Origin: Methanosphaera sp.
Lineage (GTDB): Archaea > Methanobacteriota > Methanobacteria > Methanobacteriales > Methanobacteriaceae
Assembly: GCA_017430835.1 (NCBI GenBank)
Contig: JAFRMD010000178.1
Coordinates: 1-7,606 of the forward strand
DNA: 7,606 nucleotides
Direction: 5' to 3'
The notes below the pieces were generated by a model. It ran no database searches. It had not been told where the DNA came from and saw nothing but the letters and a program-made list of their open reading frames with translations. Position numbers and translations under genes: made by a program. Shown here piece by piece: positions 1 through 7,000 of this stretch (within the stretch, counting starts at the first letter, position 1; each line of letters begins with the position of its first letter).

Positions 1-261
1 AACTGTTTAACTTCCTCAGAGTCTTCCTCGATTTTCAGATATTCTATCCCCTTCAAATACTGCGACTTTATGTTCTTGTTGGCGTAGGAGTACTTGCTTA
101 AGACCGATTTTACCTTATGACCTAGGAGCCTGTCAATATCCCCATTGTGTACCCCGCTATGGTCAATTGTGTTGCAAAGAACTTTCTTAATCCGTGCAGG
201 TGAAACTTGCGGTGGCTGTCTATTTTTCCAAGCCCAATTTGTCATTGTAGTATCTGAATGC
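1..261 (-). pseudogene. Tyrosine recombinase C-terminal remnant with two frameshifts
   Basis: Read across three frames, the minus strand gives AFRYYNDKLGL, then KIDSHRKFHLHGLRKFFATQ, then NGDIDRLLGHKVKSVLSKY and SYANKNIKSQYLKG. These are the C-terminal catalytic boxes of XerC/D-type integrases: HxLR with the second catalytic Arg (187-185), LLGH, and a Tyr nine residues after that His. Frame changes fall near 222-229 (at a run of A) and near 144-151. The N-terminal half is missing, and the end runs off the window. The enzyme would once have carried out site-specific strand exchange; this copy cannot be active. It is visibly richer in G and C than its surroundings. It sits directly against the decayed tip, so the cassette stack probably grew next to, or was cut by, a mobile element. 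Confidence 0.7.
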
Positions 262-266
262 CTGAT

Positions 267-432
267 TTATTTATTAATTTTAATGTATTTTGTTGCATGT
301 TTAATAGTTCCATAGTGTATTATTGATGATTTTACTATTGTAGATTCTGTTTTAACCGATAAGATGGGTTTAAAATGCCCAATTGTTCATATGTCCTGTA
401 ACATTTAAGCATAATCATATACCCCTTCCTAC
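267..432 (-). pseudogene. Third, strongly decayed tip remnant (tip C)
   Basis: It begins GTAGGAAGGGGTATATGATT, the same junction as GTAGGAATGGGCATAGGATT in the pseudogene at 1757, so it codes V-G-x-G-I then a TGA where the others have Gly, followed by LCLNVTG. A net 1-nt loss shifts the frame. From 377 to the TAA at 269-267 it reads HFKPILSVKTESTIV, then KSSIIHYGTIKHATKY, aligning residue for residue with ILNPYYWTKAAPTII and ESVIVPYGEVRSAAKG of tip B. The rest of the tip and any immunity gene are missing: the recombinase remnant starts 5 nt later. It is more diverged than tips A and B are from each other, so it is an older or different tip variant. Confidence 0.65.
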
Positions 433-439
433 AAAAAAA
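433..439 (-). terminator. T-tract after immunity copy B
   Basis: The transcript strand reads ggTTTTTTTg about 50 nt after the stop of copy B, at the same relative place as the run after copy A. It could end transcription in archaeal fashion. It also directly abuts the GTAGGA junction of the next tip remnant. Confidence 0.3.
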
Positions 440-490
440 CCATATATTATTCCTGCTGGAATATTTTTTAAAGGAGATTAGAATGGGAGA

Positions 491-754
491 TTATTTTGAA
501 TATTTTTTTCTAATTTTATCCCAAACACCATATTTCTTAAAATGAGAATAAGTATCTAGTATAATTAGTATTAAAAAACATGAAAAAAATCCCAACATTT
601 TATTGTCATGTTTAATAAATGTTAATATTAATAATGGAATGCAAATAATCCATGAAATTATCAGTTTACCATCAGGTGCAGTAGTTATATGAAAAAAATC
701 AACAAAATTATAATAATTTTCACCAATTTTCTTTAAATAATTGGATAATTTCAT
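491..754 (-). CDS. 87-residue two-helix membrane protein, candidate immunity protein (copy B)
   Basis: It starts at ATG 754 with GTGAT 3 nt upstream and 7 nt after the tip B stop, the same geometry as copy A. It begins MKLSNYLKKIGENYYNF and ends HFKKYGVWDKIRKKYSK. Hydrophobic stretches lie at about 31-47 and 53-68. Against copy A, 22 of residues 1-25 and 13 of residues 71-87 are identical, but only 7 of the middle 45. An upstream start at 811 is rejected because it overlaps the tip and has no ribosome site. The intact frame, in a stretch full of decayed neighbours, suggests that it is kept by selection, as would be expected if it still protects the cell. Whether it is transcribed on its own is unclear, since I see no convincing promoter. 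Confidence 0.7.
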   Translation of the reverse strand: MKLSNYLKKIGENYYNFVDFFHITTAPDGKLIISWIICIPLLILTFIKHDNKMLGFFSCFLILIILDTYSHFKKYGVWDKIRKKYSK

Positions 755-761
755 AATATCA

Positions 762-1094
762 CTACTCTGGAATTTCAATACCGAAAATTGAGTATCCATA
801 ATCAATACCATTCGATATAAAATAATTTTCAGCTTGTTTTTTTAATAAATTATTAAATGAACTATAAGTATTTGTCTTTAAACTTGTCATCAGTACGAAT
901 TTTACTTCATCAAATAAAGTTAATCCCACTTTCTCAAGTAATTGTAATCCTTTTGCAGCACTTCTTACTTCTCCATATGGCACTATTACCGATTCTATTA
1001 TTGTTGGTGCTGCTTTAGTCCAGTAATATGGGTTTAATATGTCTGATGGTTCATTTACTCCCGTAGCATGTAAGCATAATCCTATACCCTTTCT
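762..1094 (-). pseudogene. Displaced C-terminal tip, frame intact but start-less (tip B)
   Basis: This is an open frame of 110 residues from just after a TGA at 1097-1095 to TAG at 764-762. It reads RKGIGLCLHATGVNEPSD, then ILNPYYWTKAAP, and finally YSIFGIEIPE. It begins exactly in the GIGLCLH codons that end the hydrophobic module in the pseudogene upstream, and has no ATG or ribosome site at its front; a GTG at 983 is internal. Aligned by hand with tip A from the EPSD/EASD position, 86 of 96 residues agree, and tip B has Glu where tip A has its stop. Having no signal, stalk or start, it looks like an unexpressed reserve tip that would become functional by recombination onto a full-length adhesin gene. 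Confidence 0.75.
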
Positions 1095-1096
1095 TC

Positions 1097-1102
1097 AAAA
1101 AA
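1097..1102 (-). terminator. T-tract after immunity copy A
   Basis: The transcript strand reads ggTTTTTTg about 50 nt after the stop of the 87-residue gene. Archaeal transcription often ends at such U-runs without a hairpin. The matching place after copy B has a T7 run at 433-439. In both, the run lies immediately before the junction where the next displaced tip begins. Confidence 0.3.
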
Positions 1103-1152
1103 CCATATATTTTTTCCTGTTTAATATCTTTAAAGGAGAGTGTAAAGGGAGA

Positions 1153-1416
1153 TTATTTTGTATATTTTTTTCTAATTTTCTTCCAAATACCATGTTTCTT
1201 AAAATGTAAATATGTTTCTATACCATTTATTAATACAATAATTAACAAATATTCCATGAAAATTGTATCAGGATGAATTATTATTACTAATAAAAATATA
1301 AAGGATATACCCCAGTCAACAACTATTCGACTTTCATTTACAGTAGTTATATGAAAAAAATCAACAAAATTATAATAACTGTCACCAATTTTCTTTAAAT
1401 ATCTTGATAATTTCAT
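1153..1416 (-). CDS. 87-residue two-helix membrane protein, candidate immunity protein (copy A)
   Basis: It starts MKLSRYLKKIGDSYYNF and ends HFKKHGIWKKIRKKYTK, with two hydrophobic stretches at about 33-48 and 52-70 and positively charged ends, suggesting a membrane hairpin with both termini in the cytoplasm. Longer forms starting at 1482 (TTG) or at upstream ATGs overlap the tip-coding sequence and lack a ribosome site, so I reject them. It begins 7 nt after the stop of tip A. Together with the paralogue at 491-754, the fixed position behind a tip suggests an immunity role; no known family is recognised. The first 25 and last 17 residues are well kept between the copies, and the membrane part is not. 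Confidence 0.7.
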   Translation of the reverse strand: MKLSRYLKKIGDSYYNFVDFFHITTVNESRIVVDWGISFIFLLVIIIHPDTIFMEYLLIIVLINGIETYLHFKKHGIWKKIRKKYTK

Positions 1417-1419
1417 AAT

Positions 1420-1424
1420 ATCAC
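1420..1424 (-). promoter_or_regulatory. GTGAT ribosome binding site of the first 87-residue gene
   Basis: GTGAT lies 3 nt before the ATG at 1416 and matches the 3' part of the Methanobacteriales Shine-Dalgarno (GGAGGTGAT). It overlaps the last base of the TAG that ends the tip. It selects this ATG over the upstream TTG and ATG codons that would overlap the tip sequence. The identical arrangement recurs before the ATG at 754. Confidence 0.55.
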
Positions 1425-2555
1425 TACTCAGGAATTTCAATACCAAAAATTGAGTATCCATAATCAATACCATTCGATACAAAATAATTTTTAGATTGTT
1501 CGAATAGTAAATTATTAAATGAACTGTAAGTATTTGTCTTTAAACTTGTCATCAGTACGAATTTTCCTTCATCAAATAAAGTTAATCCCACTTTCTCAAG
1601 TAATTGTAATCCTTTTGCAGCACTTCTTACTTCTCCATATGATACTATTGCTGATCATATTATTGTTGGTGCTGCTTTTGTCCAGTAATAGGGGTTTAAT
1701 ATGTCTGATGCTTCATCTCTGTGCAGCATGTAAACATAATCCTATGCCCATTCCTACTATTGCTGCTCCTACTACTACTGGTAGCATTGTTCCACCTGAG
1801 GCGAGTACTATTGTCATTCCTGCTGTTATTGCTGTTCCACCTGCCCAGTCTTCAAAGAAACTTACCAGATCATCAGATATGCTCTGACTTAATTCCAATC
1901 CTTCCTGCATCATTTGAAGATTTTCCTGACCCATACGATATCCTACGGCATCAATATAATTTGTCAGATTTCTAAGAGCATTTGAAAAGGCATCTGTTCG
2001 TTCATCATGGTAACATTCCCCTTGATTGTCTATTGTTGTTGCACCTTTGAGATACTCTGGAGTCAATAATATTAATGTTTCATAAAAATTGTAAGTGTAT
2101 GTCCATACAATTCCCGTGTCTAATTCTATGATAAACAAACATTGTAGCTCATATCCATCTGCATATGGAACTATTTTAATGGTATTATTATCTTCATTAT
2201 ATATTATATTTAGTGTTGATTCATTTAATGATTTCCAGAATATTTGGAATGCACTTGTTGTTGTTTGGCCTGAAGCCTGCAATGCCATTCGTTCACATTC
2301 AGATAACATTAATGTAGACATTAATCTGAAATATAATTTATTTGATTCATTTCCATATATGTTTAAACCTAACGTTGGATCAGGGGTTGTCATATAGGTT
2401 ATTCCACTACAATGTACTCCAATAAGTACTTGAGCTTCTTGTTGCCTTGAAAATTCAACATTTAGTTTATCTGCAAAAAACTTGCTAGTTTCGTCATAGA
2501 AGTATATAGTTGAAAGAGCAGTTAAATATGTTCCGTAATATTATTTAAGTACATT
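1424..2555 (-). pseudogene. Truncated C-terminal half of a second adhesin-type protein with a different tip
   Basis: One frame is open from 2540 to 1713 and ends GIGLCLHAAQR-stop. The ATG at 2393 is not a real start, because homology to the adhesin already runs upstream: YLTALSTIYFYDE matches ILTAIMTLWQYDQ. Before that LNNITE, in another frame (about 2551-2534), matches LSRITP, so a frameshift sits near 2535. The domain then follows adhesin residues 590-735 (for example LNIIYNEDNNTIKI against IIATLNNQTNTMKI), then a distinct linker and the hydrophobic module (FFEDWAGG ... LPVVVGAAIVGMGIG). The tip continues in another frame after a net 2-nt loss near 1712-1725 and carries an in-frame TGA at 1657-1655, before ending SIFGIEIPE-TAG at 1424. 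There is no signal peptide, repeat region or start. I read it as a displaced, decaying C-terminal cassette. Confidence 0.8.
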
Positions 2556-2579
2556 GGTATTGTAATTATTTTTTTATAT

Positions 2580-3266
2580 TTATAATAGTGGACTTTGATT
2601 TGCAAAAAGCAGTATTATAATGATAATAATGCTTCCCGGAAATGATGTTATTTGCAGATAATAATTAAAACCGTCTTTAGCATGAATATCTTTTGGTAGA
2701 TATTTATTAACGTAATCAGGAAAAATGATTACCAGATGTATATAAATTAGCCAAAAAATCCAACAATATTCGGAGTAGGGAATCTTTAATACGAAATAGA
2801 AAATCATCAACATAACATTTATAAGATTATAGATTAGATTTAAGTATGAACAGATATATGGATATCTAAACATATACTGATTATCCTTTTTTTCATCAAT
2901 GTATTTAAAGAATCTTATTCTATATATTATTCCAATTAAAAAGTATATATAATAAATTCCAAACATAAATGATGCAGTTGACAGGTGGTTTTCTCCTATA
3001 AAGAATTGTATAAACATACCTGAACTAACTAACATTAATGGTGTAAACAATGAAATTAAAAGTGTCAGATAATCATTGTCTTTTGTTTTTCCTTGTTTTA
3101 AAAAGATATGAATATTTGTTTTTTTAACAAAATATTCGCTACTTATTAAATGGTATATTGTGCTAAATAAGATAGTCTCAGTTATGATCATTACAATCCA
3201 TAGTAATAATATATTCATCATTAAAACCATTCCATTATATTTCTTGATCCATTTATAGTATTTCAT
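2580..3266 (-). CDS. Six-helix membrane protein of unknown function
   Basis: This is 228 residues from ATG 3266, beginning MKYYKWIKKYNGM. Hydrophobic stretches lie at about 13-38, 67-90, 98-115, 139-160, 166-184 and 207-222. Loops are short and rich in Lys and Tyr (YRIRFFKYIDEKKDNQ). I recognise no family and see no clear sequence similarity to the neighbouring membrane protein despite the same helix count. The gap to that gene is 32 nt and contains no good Shine-Dalgarno, so this gene may be read as part of the same transcript. An ATG at residue 13 is an alternative start. About 25 nt after its stop the truncated adhesin-type pseudogene begins, so it may be the immunity gene of a lost tip or a second helper of the adhesin. 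Confidence 0.7.
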   Translation of the reverse strand: MKYYKWIKKYNGMVLMMNILLLWIVMIITETILFSTIYHLISSEYFVKKTNIHIFLKQGKTKDNDYLTLLISLFTPLMLVSSGMFIQFFIGENHLSTASFMFGIYYIYFLIGIIYRIRFFKYIDEKKDNQYMFRYPYICSYLNLIYNLINVMLMIFYFVLKIPYSEYCWIFWLIYIHLVIIFPDYVNKYLPKDIHAKDGFNYYLQITSFPGSIIIIIILLFANQSPLL

Positions 3267-3309
3267 ATATTTAATTTCATAGATTCATATTATTTTTCAT
3301 ATATTAGAT

Positions 3310-4077
3310 TTATATTATTAAATTTATTTGAGGATAATATAAAGCTAGTAATATAAAACCAAGCGGAATTAACATTTTATTTAATAAAGCTTCAATTTTT
3401 ATTTGTTTATCCAAATATTCATTATTCAAAACATCTATTTTAACAATAAATCCAAGTTTATCTATAAATAGAGTTAAATGTATTTTGATCAAGATTAAAA
3501 ATAAAACTACAATCGTCCAAAAACCTTTTGTAGCAAATACTGCTATTAATATTGTTGTAGTGCATAAAATGGTAATTCTATTGAAATGGAAGATATATGC
3601 CAAGTAAGTAAATTTATAAGGTATTGTCTTATTAACATTTACAATATTATTTAAAACATATCTTAAAGCAAGTATTATATAATGATACAACATTAATCCT
3701 ATCAAGAACATGAAAACTATACTCATTATATTATGTTTTAAAAGTAATATGAATGGTGTTATTTGAAATGCAATAGCTATTATCCCCATTAATTCTTCCA
3801 TTAAAATTCCTTTATCATTTAATACTATAATTTGGTTATCCTCATTAAAAGAATATTTTCTATAGTTTAGTATAACATGAGTCTTGGTTAATTTAAATTT
3901 TCCGTCATTTTCCTCTTGTATATTATCTTTTATTTTTTTTAATTCATCATAGGATATTTCCATATAACAATTACCGGATAGGTTAAATAATTTAATTTTA
4001 TGTATGTTTTTTGTAATTATTAATAATATGAACATAGCTATTAATGAATTAACTATAAATAGAACCATTAAATTCAT
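3310..4077 (-). CDS. Six-helix membrane protein, candidate immunity partner of the adhesin tip
   Basis: This is 255 residues starting at the ATG at 4077. A TTG 12 nt upstream is possible, but the ATGA overlap with the adhesin stop (TGA 4076-4074) is typical of translational coupling, so I chose the ATG. Hydrophobic segments lie at about 3-22, 96-114, 117-140, 166-183, 186-206 and 232-249. Between the first and second is a hydrophilic domain of about 70 residues (ISYDELKKIKDNIQEEN ... IIVLNDKGI). I recognise no family. A membrane protein fused translationally to the end of a gene with a variable tip is what an immunity protein against a membrane-active toxin would look like, but this rests on position, not homology. 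Alternatives are an export or anchoring helper for the adhesin. No separate promoter is visible. Confidence 0.75.
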   Translation of the reverse strand: MNLMVLFIVNSLIAMFILLIITKNIHKIKLFNLSGNCYMEISYDELKKIKDNIQEENDGKFKLTKTHVILNYRKYSFNEDNQIIVLNDKGILMEELMGIIAIAFQITPFILLLKHNIMSIVFMFLIGLMLYHYIILALRYVLNNIVNVNKTIPYKFTYLAYIFHFNRITILCTTTILIAVFATKGFWTIVVLFLILIKIHLTLFIDKLGFIVKIDVLNNEYLDKQIKIEALLNKMLIPLGFILLALYYPQINLII

Positions 4078-7000
4078 ACAGAATACCAACCTAAAATTGT
4101 CTTAATTTTTTCTTCGATTTCATAACCTACTATTTCATCTCTTGCCCATTCAATTAGTCCTATTGACGTTTCTTTAATCGATGTGATAAAATAATATATT
4201 TCTTTTGATGTTTCTTCAGAAGTTAATTCTATTGTTTGCCCCACAGCAATTCTATTAAAACCACCACGAACTAGAGTAGAAATTCCATAAGATACTACTG
4301 GACTGATTCCCAACATAAATAAATCAACACCAAATGAAAGCCAATCTTCACTCGTAGCCTGTCCAGAAAATAGTCCATGTGAATCAGCCATAATCCCAAT
4401 ACCACTTACGAGTCCCATACCAAGCACAACTGGTGAAGCTTCTACAGATATTACACCTATAGCAATACAGATACAAGCATCGGCTATAAATCCTCCAACA
4501 GCATCCTCAATTATTGCCCATCCACTGTCTGTTGCAAAACCTAATAAAGAATGAGCATTATTTTGCATATTTTCATTACAGTTATCTTCATAGCATCCCA
4601 TTGTTGAGGATTTTTTGATATTTTTTTCATTATTTTCTGTATTATTATCATCTATAATTGGTTCAGATATTGCTCCATTATATTTAAATCCATCCAGTAT
4701 TATTATACATTCTATAATCCCTGTATCATCATATTTTAATAGGTATATGTCCAGTAGATTTTCTGAATATATTTTCATAGTATTTGTTTGATTGTTTAAT
4801 GTTGCTATTATTTTGGTGTTTTCATTTAGGTTCATTAGTATTGATTGTGCTGTTTTTCCTATGTTTTCTTTTATTAAGTTTAATGATATTCTTGCTATTT
4901 CAGGTAATCTTGCCGTGGATTGCATGTTAAATAAGTATTTATTTGACGTGTTTCCTGTTGTTACTAATCCCATTTTCAGGTCATTGAATTGTATGTAGTT
5001 TATCCTGTCATAGTTTATTCCGGTAATGATTAATGTTTCATCACTTCTAGTGGCTGTTAGGTTATATACATAGGTTAAGTAGTTTGCATATTGATCATAT
5101 TGCCATAATGTCATTATTGCTGTGAGTATTGTTCTGTCTTGGGGTGTTATCCTTGATAAATCTAGGTTAGGGTCACGATTTTTAAAATAATTTATTGATT
5201 GATTTGCATATTCTGTAGTCATTGCCTGATTTGTTAGTAAATATGTTTGCAGTACATCATATTGTCCACATCCAAATACTTCTCTTGGTTTAAATGTTAG
5301 TGTTTCATTTTTAATAAATGTGTTGGAGTTTGTTTGGAATATTGTTTCTATTTGTTCCTTTTTAATTCGTTTTTTCTGTAATGTAATCATACATAATCGT
5401 GAATCATTAGAATATAATATTATAGATTCATATTTAGAAGTAAAAGATTTAAATATTACATTAATGTAATTTATTTCTCCGTACTCTTTAACATGAAATT
5501 TTACACTTAAAACATCCGATTTATGTATGGTACAACCTTCGACATTAGGAAAATCTTCAGCATTCGTTGTAACAGTATAATTGGAAAAACTTAAGAATAT
5601 GTAATTATTTAAATTATTATTATACATATGATACTTATATTCAGTATTTCCTACTGTAAAGAAAATATAATCATACTGGCTAATATTTGAAAAATTCACC
5701 GTATAATTATACCTCATAACAGTTTTAAACCCATTTATTGGATTGTACTCGATTGTCTTGGAGTACTTATCACCATATTGTGTGTATATTTCTATTTTAG
5801 TATTGGTATCTGTTGTGTAGCTTCCGTAGTTGTTTAGTGTTTCTGTTGGTGCTTGTGTCTGGTTATACTTTGTTATGTTGAATTTTCCCGGCTGGTTGGA
5901 TTGAATGATTATTTTTTGCTGTCCATTGCTCCAGATGTTACTTGCGTTTATGATTGTGATTGTTGGCCGCTCGTTTGGGTGCTGTACCGGCGTGTAATTG
6001 AATACTTTTGATTTATATAATTGTATGTCATCCTGTGTGTAGTATTTGAGTCGTGTGTTTTTGTTTAGGTATATTTTATCATTGTTTTTAGCGGTTTTTA
6101 CTGTTGTACTATTGTTTGGATTTGTACCATCTGTTGTATAGTATACTGTGCAGTTTAGTTTGTTGGTACTGAATTGTATTCTTTGTTTGTTGTTTTCAAG
6201 TGTTGTCAGTGGTCTTATTGCTGTTATTGGTGGTGTGATTACTTTTTCCGGCTGGTAGAATGTTACATCGGATGTGAATCCTTCGTTATCCACTAATATT
6301 GCTCTTACCTGTGTTTTTATGGATATCATTACCTTGGTGCTGTTAGTCCATGTGTTACTGCTGGTATTTGGTATTGATCCGTTTCGTGTATAGTAGATTG
6401 AACCTGCCTTGTTTATTTTTACCGTTATGTTCTGGTAGTTGTCACGTACATCGGTAATGTTTTTGATTGTAACCACGGGTTTAACCGCGTTCATACGATA
6501 GCTGTAAACCTTGCTGGTTATTGAGCCGTATACTGATATGAATCGTAGGTCGGTATAGTTGTTTATGTTTATGGGTGCATTATACTTGGTACTCTTGGTG
6601 GTGGGTATGCTGCCGTTGATTGTATAGTATATGCTGGTTGTGGGCAATGTGTATGAAATGTATACTTGTTGTGCCTGATTAGTTATTGGTGTCTTGTATA
6701 CTATGTATGGCGTTGAACCTTCACTAAGCTTCATTGATAGCACTGCACCATATTCGCCGTTAGCCTTAACTGCAAAGTACTTCAAAGTCTTACTTGTATC
6801 ATAAACAAATGCCTTTGTGTATTTTGTGCTACTGGTTGTTGGATTAGCACCATTTAAAGTATAATAAACACTACAGTTGTTCACACCACTAAAAGTAGCA
6901 TTATAAGTAGTGGACGTGAGTTTGCTTAGCACCACCTTTACACTTAAAGCTGTGGTGGTGTTACTTACAATAGCAGCGGTATCTCCACTTCCCTTGTCAT

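Larger units (their letters stand above)
433..1757. repeat. Tandem direct repeat of a tip-plus-immunity cassette (about 660 nt each)
   Basis: Copy A spans about 1098-1757 and copy B about 433-1097; the two 87-residue gene starts are 662 nt apart. Each copy runs from the GIGLCLH junction through the tip, 7-nt gap, immunity gene and a conserved 3' flank (gggagattatttt, then accatatat near the end). Long stretches are nearly identical, for example around 880-980 and 1540-1640, while the middle of the immunity gene is not alignable by eye. A third unit begins at 432 but is cut short. The repeats are not an insertion sequence: there is no transposase and no terminal inversion. Confidence 0.7.

Noticed and set aside
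1655..1657. TGA in tip A as a recoded selenocysteine codon
   Set aside because: Tip B has Glu at this position, a second frameshift lies nearby, and no recoding hairpin is seen, so it is a decay mutation.
433..1757. CRISPR array or insertion sequence as explanation of the repeats
   Set aside because: The units are about 660 nt, contain coding sequence, occur only twice plus a remnant, and lack short regular repeats, terminal inversions or a transposase.
1519..1975. Plus-strand open frames rich in Leu opposite the pseudogene
   Set aside because: They are antisense shadows of codons for Ser, Gly, Ala and Val in the hydrophobic module and have no ribosome site.
2095..2397. Plus-strand open frame opposite the pseudogene domain
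   Set aside because: The minus-strand frame here has clear homology to the adhesin; the plus-strand frame is a shadow.
4792..4998. Plus-strand open frame inside the adhesin gene
   Set aside because: It is short, lies inside a much longer conserved minus-strand frame and has no ribosome site.
4074..6935. GTG at 6935 as the start of the large protein
   Set aside because: The same frame is open back to 7091 with a sensible acidic linker, there is no ribosome site before the GTG, and a fitting signal peptide lies just upstream in a neighbouring frame.
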